From assembly GCA_019918135.1 (NCBI GenBank), contig WBZZ01000872.1, positions 37,501 through 72,348 of the forward strand: a stretch of DNA of 34,848 nucleotides, written 5' to 3'. The notes below the pieces were generated by a model, which saw only the letters and a list, made by a program, of their open reading frames with translations, was not told the origin of the DNA and did not search any database. Each line of letters opens with the position of its first letter. The first letter of the stretch is position 1. A program made the translations under genes and the position numbers. This document shows positions 8,364 to 15,929 of this stretch, piece by piece. Origin of the DNA: Paulinella micropora (Eukaryota > Cercozoa > Imbricatea > Euglyphida > Paulinellidae).

Positions 8364-11348
8364 ATGATGATGAAACAAGAACACGTAGAGCCCGATACCC
8401 TACACCATAGGGGGGCCGACCCTTTAAAAGAAAATAAAAAAATCATAAAGACACGGGGTGCGGTTAGATACTATGGCAAAATGAAAACAAAAAAAGAAGA
8501 TTACAAAACGGCAACCCCCGATAAACTTTATGACATTTTAAACGAAGCAAAAAACCCGACCATTTACGAGAGTATAGAAGACGGGGTAAAACCTTATGCG
8601 GATTATGAAAAAGACTTTAAAACTAAAAAAGAAATGGAAGCAAACAAAGCAACGATTAGAGAATTTATAATAAATGAGTTTGGGCGGGTTTTTGGATGTA
8701 GCCCCGATAAAATAGCAGTATTAGAAGCACACGGAAAAAAGGGCCGTTTATGGCAGTTATCTTATCATTTAATAGCATATGAGGCCCCGCCGATGGCTGA
8801 CGGGTTAGAGGTTAAACAACTTATAGAGGCCGACAATAAAGCGGGATTTGATACGGCCCCGTATAAAGCTTATGGCCGACGACAGCTTTTTAGAACCGTT
8901 TTAAGCACCAAAGAAAACGAGGGCCGACCGTTTGTAAGGACCGATAAACCATTAACAAAAGAGAATTTTAAAGAGTGTTTAATAACGGCCGTGGGTGAAT
9001 ATGAGATAAATGAAGAGGCTGAGGAAATGGCGGGCGTGATGATACGGGCGGAACACTTGGAGGAAGTGCGAATAGATGAACAAAGAAAACAGATAGAACA
9101 ATTTGAGGAAGCGATGTTAGCAAATCATTTTATTAGAAGCGAACAAGCAAAAAACGGTGGCCTTTATCTAACTAAGGCAGAAATGGAGGAAGCACAGATA
9201 AGCAACCCGAACCGACTAGATATAATCAACACAGCCTTTAAAAAAGCTTTCAATGCCTTAGAGAAATTTAAGCCCGACATATTCAAAAATATAAGCGGAT
9301 TAAAAAATATAAGCTTTAACGACGATGGGAGCAAATGTTTATATTTTAAGAGGTCAAGCGCGGGATATTGTAAAGACCACAAAAGAACACACGATGCGGA
9401 CAATTGCGACGCGGTGATTATTTCAAAAAATGATAAATGCTATTATTTGTGTGTAAAACAGCCGACGGGCACATTATACCCACTTTTCATAGCTAAGAAG
9501 GAGGAAAGGCAAAAAGAACTAATAGAGAAATTAACGAAGAGCCAGACGAAATTGAGAAACGATATAACACAAAAAATTATAGATGTTTATGAGTTTGAAA
9601 ACGTGAAGCAATCGCGGGAGAAATGGTGCGCCGATATACGGTGTTTATTAAACGCTATGACGGCCGAGAAGAAGAACCGCCGACAGCTAATAGGCCTTAG
9701 AAGCAATTTAGGCACGGGTAAAAGTGTAGCCCTTTTGAAAGCGATAGAAAAATATATAGCCGAGAACCCCGACGGCAAGATATTGATTTCAACACAGGGC
9801 ATAATATTAAGCAAGCAGAACGCCCGAGCACTTAAAAAATTGGGTTTCTTTTGTTATCTGGACCGCGAGGGAAACGAACTTATAACAAATAAAAAAAGTA
9901 TAATTCAATTAGATAGCCTTAATTATTTAAGCTGGGATATTAAAAACGACCCGATAGGGCTTATTATAATAGACGAGGCCGACCAGGCGCTGAGACATTT
10001 AAACGCGGACACATTCAAGAACAACACCAAAGCGAACCATAATTTAAAAACCCTTTACGCGGTATTGCGGAATACAAAAAAATTAATTCTAATGTCTGGG
10101 AACTTAACGGCCGATAATTTACAAGATTGGGAGAAGATGGCGGGCCATAACTTAGAAGCAAAAATTTTTATAAATGATAGCAGAAAATATCATACACCCT
10201 TTAAAATACTGATGGGGCAGACCGACGAGCAGATAATAAGGGCCGTGTGCGATAGCTTGGACAAGGGCGAACGGGTTTATTTAGCTTCTAATAAAGCAAT
10301 TGAAAAAATAAAAAGTGTTTTTGAATATCTAATAAAAGGCCGTAATATAAAGGCCCTTTTGATTACTAAGGAGACAATGAACGAGCCAGAGGTTAAAGAG
10401 GCGCTAGAAGGTGATATAAATGAAATATGGAGCAAATACGAACTTATAACCGTTTCGCCGTGCGTGCAGTCTGCGGTATCTTATGATGTGGCGCAGTATT
10501 ATAATAAAATTTATGGATTATTTACGAACGGGAGCAACAGTAGCGGGGACGCCTGCCAAATGTTGAGGCGGATAAGATACCCAACTAGCAATGAAATTTT
10601 TGTTAATGTTGAACAGCACGGCGGGATAAGGCCGACCAACTACGAAGACATATTAGCGGGGATTTATAAAGACCAAACGGACCTTTTAAAGGGTTTAAAG
10701 GGGTATTTAGAAAAAAACCAACTAGACCCCGAAACACTGAGACCAGGAATAGACGAAAACCACCCTTACCCGCGACTAGTGGCAAAATTAACAGCACAGG
10801 AAAATGCAGATAAAAACAATTATTTAGAAAATTTCATAAAAAACCAGATTATTTACGGCAATACGGTTGAAAATGTGCCAGACGAACAAGCCAAAGAAAA
10901 TAAAGTAGTTATTAAAGAAAATATCAAAATAATTAGCGATGAATTGAAAGACAAGAAGGCCGAGGAGCTAGCGAAGGCGGAAACGATAACAGATGAACAG
11001 GCAAAAGAACTAATAAAGAAGCAAAAGACGGAGCAATTAACCAAAGAAGAACAAACAAAGCTAGATAAGCATTTTATCATAAAAACATATAATTTTAATG
11101 AAGACCCAGCGACCGCTGGATTTTATAGGACATACGGGGACAAAAAGACACGGCGATTATTTGAAACCATAAAAGGCTTTTATAAAGAATGTTTTGATTT
11201 TGATGAAGGATTAGAACAAATACAAAAAATGGATTATTATAAGATTTTTAATAAACTTACTATTGATGAAGACCAAGCAATAACGGATAAACACGGCGAT
11301 TTAATAATAAAAAACCACTGGAATAAAGGCGGAGCACGCGAAGCATAA
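8364..11348 (+). CDS. Primase-helicase (AEP primase plus herpes origin-binding-protein-like helicase), left copy
   Basis: A replication initiator of 994 aa from the ATG at 8364. An archaeo-eukaryotic primase domain comes first: motif I with Asp80 and Glu82 (YADYEKD), motif II SYH (Ser133, His135), and motif III from Asp163 to Arg177 (DTAPYKAYGRRQLFR). A Cys/His cluster (about Cys325 to Cys363, including CKDHKRTH) probably binds zinc. An SF2-type helicase follows: Walker A GTGKS (450-454), DEAD (537-540), MSGNL (577-581) and a QMLRRIR motif VI (732-738). This order matches proteins related to the herpes origin-binding helicase. The left copy has Gly at 479 where the right has Arg, in the motif Ia region. 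The expected C-terminal domain is in another frame (11356-11793). Confidence 0.85.
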   Translation: MMMKQEHVEPDTLHHRGADPLKENKKIIKTRGAVRYYGKMKTKKEDYKTATPDKLYDILNEAKNPTIYESIEDGVKPYADYEKDFKTKKEMEANKATIREFIINEFGRVFGCSPDKIAVLEAHGKKGRLWQLSYHLIAYEAPPMADGLEVKQLIEADNKAGFDTAPYKAYGRRQLFRTVLSTKENEGRPFVRTDKPLTKENFKECLITAVGEYEINEEAEEMAGVMIRAEHLEEVRIDEQRKQIEQFEEAMLANHFIRSEQAKNGGLYLTKAEMEEAQISNPNRLDIINTAFKKAFNALEKFKPDIFKNISGLKNISFNDDGSKCLYFKRSSAGYCKDHKRTHDADNCDAVIISKNDKCYYLCVKQPTGTLYPLFIAKKEERQKELIEKLTKSQTKLRNDITQKIIDVYEFENVKQSREKWCADIRCLLNAMTAEKKNRRQLIGLRSNLGTGKSVALLKAIEKYIAENPDGKILISTQGIILSKQNARALKKLGFFCYLDREGNELITNKKSIIQLDSLNYLSWDIKNDPIGLIIIDEADQALRHLNADTFKNNTKANHNLKTLYAVLRNTKKLILMSGNLTADNLQDWEKMAGHNLEAKIFINDSRKYHTPFKILMGQTDEQIIRAVCDSLDKGERVYLASNKAIEKIKSVFEYLIKGRNIKALLITKETMNEPEVKEALEGDINEIWSKYELITVSPCVQSAVSYDVAQYYNKIYGLFTNGSNSSGDACQMLRRIRYPTSNEIFVNVEQHGGIRPTNYEDILAGIYKDQTDLLKGLKGYLEKNQLDPETLRPGIDENHPYPRLVAKLTAQENADKNNYLENFIKNQIIYGNTVENVPDEQAKENKVVIKENIKIISDELKDKKAEELAKAETITDEQAKELIKKQKTEQLTKEEQTKLDKHFIIKTYNFNEDPATAGFYRTYGDKKTRRLFETIKGFYKECFDFDEGLEQIQKMDYYKIFNKLTIDEDQAITDKHGDLIIKNHWNKGGAREA

Positions 11349-11355
11349 ATTAACT

Positions 11356-11793
11356 GTGGATATATTCAAAAAATTAGGGTTTGAGACATTCCACGACCGC
11401 CGAGAGATAGACAGGGCGGAAATGATAAAGAATTTAAAGACAATACACACTGAACACTTAACGAACCCGCAGGAGCTTATAATAACATTGAAGAAGGAAA
11501 GGCGGAAGGCGCAGGCGATAGCGGATTTAAAACCAGAAAGCAAGACTTTTATTAATCATATGTTAAAATTCATAAACGGATTAACGGGCGATTTATACGG
11601 AATAAAGATTAAAGCGACGGACACGAACAGGACCGCATATAAATTAGAAACACCAATAGACACATTATTTTTAAGAGTTAAGAACAATAATTTTACACCA
11701 GTTTTAGGAAATCCACAGGAGCCCGCCGAACCACCCTTTTTTGAGCTATATGAACAATTTGAACAAATGGCATTATCAAAACAAAGAGCTTAA
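11356..11793 (+). CDS. Detached C-terminal domain of the primase-helicase, left copy
   Basis: The frame is +1 relative to the primase-helicase and open from 11311, so it overlaps that gene's end. There is no ATG until 11422; upstream only a GTG at 11356 is available. The N-terminal part (KKLGFETFHDRREI) and the later FINGLTGDLYGIKIK segment look like the end of origin-binding-type helicases, which normally lies in the same chain. It may be made by +1 frameshifting, by reinitiation at 11422 (123 aa), or not at all. Both arms have the same arrangement, so the change predates the duplication. Confidence 0.65.
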   Translation: MDIFKKLGFETFHDRREIDRAEMIKNLKTIHTEHLTNPQELIITLKKERRKAQAIADLKPESKTFINHMLKFINGLTGDLYGIKIKATDTNRTAYKLETPIDTLFLRVKNNNFTPVLGNPQEPAEPPFFELYEQFEQMALSKQRA

Positions 11794-11811
11794 ATAATTT
11801 ATGTTTATAAA

Positions 11812-12290
11812 GTGTGTTTAAATATTTTATGTCCGTATATAAAAAAACACGGGCCTTTTTTGATGTTGTTTAAAAAGGGGGGTTAGCGGTATTTAGAGCC
11901 GTTTTTTAGGTTTAAGCCGACCGACGTTTTTTATTATAGAAGAAAAGCTGGCGGTCGGCTTATTGTTAAAATTGGGGTTTTAGAGTGTTTAGGGCCGTTT
12001 TTGATATGGTTAAAAAATGGGTGTGTTTTTTTTGCTTAAATAATTTATGTCTGTATATTGTGTTTAAATATTTTATGTCCGTATATAAAAAAACACGGGC
12101 CTTTTTTGATGTTGTTTAAAAAGGGGGGTTAGCGGTATTTAGAGCCGTTTTTAGGTTTAAGCCGACCGACGTTTTTTATTATAGAAGAAAAGCTGGCGGT
12201 CGGCTTATTGTTAAAATTGGGGTTTTAGAGTGTTTAGGGCCGTTTTTTGATATGGTTAAAAAATGGGTGTGTTTTTTTTGTAATACCCGA
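11812..12290 (+). repeat. Two 246-bp direct repeats, each with a GC-rich hairpin, left copy
   Basis: Two copies in tandem (period 245-246 bp) differ by a few bases. Each holds a perfect 11-bp inverted repeat: TAAGCCGACCG at 11913-11923 pairing with CGGTCGGCTTA at 11952-11962, and again at 12158 and 12197-12207, with a ~28-nt loop. Each copy also has a GTTTAAATATTTTATGTCCG block and a poly-T-rich end. No gene is present. The mirror block is 19400-19878. Confidence 0.9.
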
Positions 12291-12500
12291 TAGGTAAAAA
12301 AAAAGCCGTAGGAGTGTTTAGGACCGTTTTTTGATATGGTGAAAATGGGCGAGTTTTTTTTTATGTCGTCGCCATCTTCATTTTATATGTTAGGGTAGAT
12401 ATTTTATATGAAAAAAAAAATGGTTTGAATATTAAAAACCTTTTGCTTTTTTTTTTGATACCGAAAAGGCCCGAAACCAGCAAAAAACACAGCCGACAAA

Positions 12501-12775
12501 AAACACACATTAAGCCGACCGACAGCCGACCCCTAAAACCGAGGGATAACGGCAAACGGACGGCAAACAAAAAAACACATTGAGCCGACCGCCAGCTGAC
12601 CCCTAAAACCGAGGGATAACGGCAAACGGACGGCAAACAAAAAAAACACATTAAGCCGACCGACAGCCAACCCCTAAAAACGGGGGCTAACGGCAAACGG
12701 ACGGCAAACAAAAAAAACACATTAAGCCGACCGACAGCCGACCCCAAAAAACAGGGGATAACGGCCCCGCGACAC
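12501..12775 (+). repeat. Four 70-71-bp iterons, left copy
   Basis: The repeat core T(A/G)AGCCGACCG starts at 12511, 12581, 12652 and 12723. Each unit continues with a conserved GGCAAACGGACGGCAAAC block, except the last, which diverges at its end. The core is the same as the stem of the hairpins 300-600 bp upstream. Such GC-rich iterons inside an AT-rich replicon are typical of binding sites for a replication initiator or partition protein. Confidence 0.85.
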
Positions 12776-12878
12776 GGAAAAACACAGGCGCAATATTAAA
12801 CAATTACATATATTTTTTTTAATTGTTTTTTCTATATATAAAATTATTAGCCAAAATATATAACCTAATTTTCTAAAA

Positions 12879-13151
12879 ATGGCAAACATAGACCGCCCGC
12901 CGAATGAAAAGATTATAGCCGACGACAAAACGACCTATATTAAATATTATCCATACATACACAAAGACGGCAATATAACCTTTAATAAATTTACATTCAC
13001 GAAGCCGAACAAGCAACAGGAAAAGAAGCAGAAGGCAGACGACCGACAAAAAAAACGGGACCTCATAACAACAATAAAAACGAAGCTAAGGGCAAATAAC
13101 AAAAGTTTAAAAATAGCCGACTTAGAAACAATTAATAATATCTTAAATTAA
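12879..13151 (+). CDS. Small basic protein, paralogue of the AT-hook protein, left copy
   Basis: A 90-aa Lys-rich protein. Its central part (YYPYIHKDGNITFNKFTFTK, then PNKQQEKKQK) matches the Tyr-rich segment and following basic stretch of the 161-aa AT-hook protein. The C-terminal helix (LITTIKTKL, then LETINNIL) also follows the same pattern. It lacks the AT-hook. The start is the first ATG after an AT-rich promoter with TCTATATATA. It converges with the 105-aa gene, leaving 26 bp between stops. The function is unknown; DNA binding is likely by composition. Confidence 0.7.
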   Translation: MANIDRPPNEKIIADDKTTYIKYYPYIHKDGNITFNKFTFTKPNKQQEKKQKADDRQKKRDLITTIKTKLRANNKSLKIADLETINNILN

Positions 13152-13177
13152 AACGACTTCTTCTCCGCTACAATCTT

Positions 13178-13495
13178 TTATAAACCTTTTTTTAGTATGG
13201 TTATAACCGCATATCGGCTTTTATCTTGCTTAGCTCGTGTTTTAATTTCTACAATTAACTCATACACACAATTTTTTTTAAACGGGGGTAAATCCGATTT
13301 TTCGCAACGAACACTGATAACATTATTTTTTGTTGTATAAATGGGCAGATATGTGTCGGGCACGATTTCGCCTAATTTCTTTTCTATCTTTGTTAGCTCG
13401 TCGCAGGTTTTCTTGTCTATGGTTTCATTAGTGATAAAGCACAAATTGCCGTAAATGTCCTTTTTAAGATATTTCGCAGAAATCGTTTTAGACAT
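13178..13495 (-). CDS. Small beta-rich protein, possibly OB-fold, left copy
   Basis: A 105-aa protein with alternating hydrophobic strands, notably NNVISVRCEK and VYELIVEIKTRAKQDKSRYAVITI. It resembles the pattern of small single-strand-binding OB-fold proteins, but I recognise no family signature, so this is weak inference. A 7-base T run (13187-13193) in place of 8 on the other arm makes this copy end in KKGL, while the right copy reads 12 residues further. The gene is divergent from the Cys-rich coiled-coil gene across a ~95-bp AT-rich promoter. Confidence 0.65.
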   Translation of the reverse strand: MSKTISAKYLKKDIYGNLCFITNETIDKKTCDELTKIEKKLGEIVPDTYLPIYTTKNNVISVRCEKSDLPPFKKNCVYELIVEIKTRAKQDKSRYAVITILKKGL

Positions 13496-13591
13496 TTTTG
13501 ATATATATTATTAATCAAAAAAGTTTATATAGAAAAAATAATAAATAAATATTATCTCATATTTTATATAAAGAAAAAACAACGGCAAAAA
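13496..13591. promoter_or_regulatory. Divergent promoter, left copy
   Basis: An AT-rich gap between two divergent genes with TATATAGAA and TTTATATAAAG boxes. The plus-strand gene has the leader ACGGCAAAA before ATG, as do the recombinase and the 90-aa outer gene. The mirror copy is 18099-18194. Confidence 0.5.
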
Positions 13592-14605
13592 ATGGCAAAA
13601 TACGAATGTTTGAAATGTGGGGACAAATTCAAATCATTAACGAATTTTGAAGTCCATTTAACAAAAGAACAAAACGACGACCTAAAAGAATATATACAAA
13701 AATTACGGCGGCAGCTCTCGCAACTCTCGGCGGACTATCACGAGCTCGCGGAAGTATTAGAAGCGGCAATAATGAAGGCTAAGAAATTTAAAGACCAACG
13801 AGACACCGCCTATTATGTCATAGACCAGCACAGAAAGCGGGGCATATACATAGACGACGAATTTAAGGCGGACGACCTAAACCCCGTAATATACCACATA
13901 CCACGAACAGGAGGCATATTTTATATTTTTAGTCGCAAAAGCTACAACCGCTTAAAGATTAAACACGATACGGGGCAAATTAAGAAAATAGAAGGAATAC
14001 AGGACATATTAACCACAAAAGAAAAAGAATTAAAGAAGCTACACCGAGCAAAAAGCACCGATAAAGACAACTTAGAAAAGATTAAAAAATTATATTCTAC
14101 GGCACTAGCAACAATAAAAAGCAATGAAGCGACGATAAAGGAATTAAAAGCAAAAGTCCAAAAAAAGGACAATGAAACGGCAACAACCGCGGACGGCTCG
14201 GAAGACGAAGCGGACGACACGGACCACGGCCCAACAGCGGACAATACGGACACGACGGCGGACAGCTCGGCCCACGATACAGCCAACACCACGGAAACCA
14301 CGGCGGGCATTACTGCGGACGACAAAAAAATATTATATGACTTTGAAATATTAAACAAATTCTCTAAAAACCTTATTTACGAAAGGACGGGACGAAAACC
14401 CCTTTATATTTCTATATACTACCTAACAACCCTAAGGGGCCTAGACTGTTATTTTTTAGAAGTGTTCGGCCTATCGCTCGCGGACTTCATAGACATATTC
14501 AATAAGTTAAAGGCCCTACGGCTTACCATAGCTCACCCACCGATTAAAAAATTAGATTGCGATATTATTAAAACCGTTCTTAATGACTATCAACACACAA
14601 TATAA
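13592..14605 (+). CDS. Coiled-coil protein with N-terminal Cys motif, left copy
   Basis: A 337-aa protein of unknown family. Residues 5-22 (YECLKCGDKF, with His22) look like the first half of a C2H2 zinc finger; the second His is missing. A coiled-coil follows (about 28-60), then a compact segment (about 85-125, including YHIPRTGGIFYIF), a second coiled-coil (about 135-192), an Asp/Thr/Ala-rich flexible linker (about 196-243) and a helical C-terminal domain (about 247-335). The 3' end overlaps the converging zinc-ribbon gene by 26 bp. The two arms have identical proteins. A structural or DNA-bridging role is possible, but nothing in the sequence proves it. Confidence 0.75.
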   Translation: MAKYECLKCGDKFKSLTNFEVHLTKEQNDDLKEYIQKLRRQLSQLSADYHELAEVLEAAIMKAKKFKDQRDTAYYVIDQHRKRGIYIDDEFKADDLNPVIYHIPRTGGIFYIFSRKSYNRLKIKHDTGQIKKIEGIQDILTTKEKELKKLHRAKSTDKDNLEKIKKLYSTALATIKSNEATIKELKAKVQKKDNETATTADGSEDEADDTDHGPTADNTDTTADSSAHDTANTTETTAGITADDKKILYDFEILNKFSKNLIYERTGRKPLYISIYYLTTLRGLDCYFLEVFGLSLADFIDIFNKLKALRLTIAHPPIKKLDCDIIKTVLNDYQHTI

Positions 14606-15041
14606 GATTTTGTATTAACTCTTTTATACGGTGGTTAATGGCCCTTACTAAAAGCACGTTATCACGGCCTGCCGTCTTTACTAGCTCGCGGTAGCTGTTG
14701 AAAATGTCCTCTAACTCCTCGGCGGGGTCTGTTTCGTCGCCGTTTAAGCGGTCAAGGGTCTCATTAAAAACATCTATTCTTTTTTTGTTTTTGTTCATTC
14801 GGCGGCACGGCTCGCAATTCTTAAACCGTTTCGTTTTATCGGTCAAAAAATCGCAACCACACTTAAAGCAATTTTTAAAAACCAACTTCTCGGCCGTCGC
14901 TAAGTCCCCCGCGGGGTCGTCTATGGTCAGCTCTAAATCGTCGTCGGCCGTTGGTGGGGCTGGTGGTGGTGTTCGCGGTCGGCTCCTCGGTGGTCTCGGG
15001 GCTGGTGTTGCTGGTAGCGGTGGGGCCGTTAATATGGACAT
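14580..15041 (-). CDS. Zinc-ribbon protein with Pro-rich N-terminus, left copy
   Basis: A 153-aa protein. Residues 7-30 are Pro/Arg-rich and flexible, then an acidic stretch, then a zinc-ribbon: CFKC (58-61) and CEPC (76-79) with a basic RRMNKNKKR after it. The C-terminal 60 residues are helical. The pattern of two CxxC pairs followed by an Arg/Lys stretch is shared with the next gene toward the centre, so the two are probably related DNA-binding factors. It ends head-on with the coiled-coil gene. The right copy is identical. Confidence 0.75.
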   Translation of the reverse strand: MSILTAPPLPATPAPRPPRSRPRTPPPAPPTADDDLELTIDDPAGDLATAEKLVFKNCFKCGCDFLTDKTKRFKNCEPCRRMNKNKKRIDVFNETLDRLNGDETDPAEELEDIFNSYRELVKTAGRDNVLLVRAINHRIKELIQNLILCVDSH

Positions 15042-15090
15042 CTTTTTTTATATTATCATTAAGACAATCTTTAAAACGGTAAAATATTTT

Positions 15091-15246
15091 TTATAATCCG
15101 TATTCGGCCCGCAGTATGTATTTTAACAATAAAAACTCTAACTCATACCGCCTTTTAAATTCTGCGGGTTGGGCCGTCTGCTGTATTGAATAAAGAATTT
15201 TCAAGCGGTTTAAGATATTTATAAATATTTCGTCGTGATTGGTCAT
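15091..15246 (-). CDS. 51-aa small ORF overlapping the zinc-ribbon gene, left copy
   Basis: The frame starts ATG at 15246 (MTNHDEIF) and ends TAA at 15091. It overlaps the 3' end of the 201-aa gene in another frame and then continues 64 bp beyond it. The peptide is strongly amphipathic-helical (AEFKRRYELEFLLLKYILR). It fills most of the otherwise empty gap before the 153-aa gene and is intact in both arms. It may be a separate small protein or the displaced C-terminus of the 201-aa protein. Confidence 0.4.
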   Translation of the reverse strand: MTNHDEIFINILNRLKILYSIQQTAQPAEFKRRYELEFLLLKYILRAEYGL

Positions 15247-15759
15247 ATTTCTTTATATTTTCTATTCTCTCGTGGTAATCTATTTTTAAGCAAAGATACC
15301 GCCCGCGGGTGTGATTTTCTACAAGGTGCTTTAATAACTGCTCTAATTTCTGTTTATAAATATTTATCTGTTTTTGCTCGTGTTCAATGTTCTTTATTAT
15401 TATTGAAACTTGATTAATTAATATAAAATCGGCTTTTCGTATTATGCGGGCTTCTTCTTCGTCTGATATCTGCGGGGCGGTCTGTTTCGCCTCTTCTAGC
15501 TTTCGGCGCTCTCTGTTCGCCTTATTTAGTGCGGATAGCCTCGCGCGGTGCTTCTGATAATATGTGGCACGATATTCGGCCCTTTTTTCTGGCGATACAC
15601 TGCGGGCCCGTGTTAAGCAGGCCTTACACAGTAAAAACGGGGCCCCCGTATTATCTAAAATTACTTCTTTTTTTTACAGGTCTTTAAGGCACATTTAAAA
15701 GTATCAATTATCAACGGCGGGGCGGTGTTGTGTTGTTGCTGTGCGGGTTGTATGTCCAT
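15155..15759 (-). pseudogene. Frameshifted zinc-ribbon gene next to the centre, left copy
   Basis: This is the mirror of the intact 201-aa gene at 15930-16535. An 8-base T run (15668-15675) replaces the 9-base run of the right arm. It shifts the frame at codon ~32, inside the zinc-ribbon, and a TAA follows almost at once. The TAA exists only because a C-to-A difference also changed the next codons, so the copies differ at two nearby sites. Only the first ~33 residues would be made. Whether this is a true mutation or a homopolymer sequencing error cannot be told from the sequence. Confidence 0.75.
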
Positions 15760-15802
15760 AATTGGTATTTAAATCTTATTTTTGGTTTTATATAATCTTA
15801 GA

Positions 15803-15886
15803 AAGATATTTATATATGTCTTTTATGGGTTGTTTTGTTTTCCTGCCTTGTTTTATTTTCCCTTTTTTTGTTTTGTTTTTTTTATG
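15803..15886. other. 84-bp asymmetric centre of the palindrome
   Basis: Pairing between arms stops at 15802/15887. The centre is T-rich on the plus strand, with repeated GTTTTG-type blocks and TTTATGTC near its right edge; a similar ATGTCTTTTATG lies near its left edge. The strand bias and lack of self-complementarity mean this is not a perfect hairpin-type resolvase site as read. It also contains the upstream regions of both zinc-ribbon copies, so it may serve as a bidirectional promoter. Confidence 0.85.
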
Positions 15887-15929
15887 TCTAAGATTATATA
15901 AAACCAAAAATAAGATTTAAACACCAATT

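Larger units (their letters stand above)
11794..12878. other. Origin-like non-coding block, left copy
   Basis: This 1.1-kb stretch has no credible gene and is made almost wholly of the 246-bp repeats, poly-T stretches and iterons. It lies directly downstream of the primase-helicase gene. The combination of iterons, hairpins and long A/T tracts makes it the best candidate for a replication origin in each arm. This is inference from structure and position. Confidence 0.5.
5599..15802 (+). repeat. Left arm of the giant inverted repeat
   Basis: This arm is the reverse complement of 15887-26094. Differences are sparse: single-base changes, including four substitutions in the primase-helicase, and small slips in homopolymers (at 5994, 13187 and 15668). 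The pairing sum drifts from 31693 at the outer end to 31689 at the inner end, which shows how few indels there are. This arm carries the more clearly damaging changes. Confidence 0.95.

Noticed and set aside
11308..11316. A AAA AAC slippery heptamer in the helicase frame near its end
   Set aside because: It is in the right phase for -1 frameshifting, but the -1 frame stops within a few codons, and the C-terminal domain lies in the +1 frame.
12361..12747. 128-aa minus-strand frame across the iterons (118 aa in the mirror)
   Set aside because: The protein is just the 70-bp repeat translated in shifting frames, with no domain features; the two arms also differ at its end.
12501..12775. Iterons as a CRISPR array
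   Set aside because: The units are near-identical along their whole length with no variable spacers, and the DNA is eukaryotic.
13942..14358. Long minus-strand frames opposite the coiled-coil gene (and their mirrors)
   Set aside because: They are antisense shadows of the real gene, with Ser/Val-rich composition from the Asp/Thr-rich linker codons.
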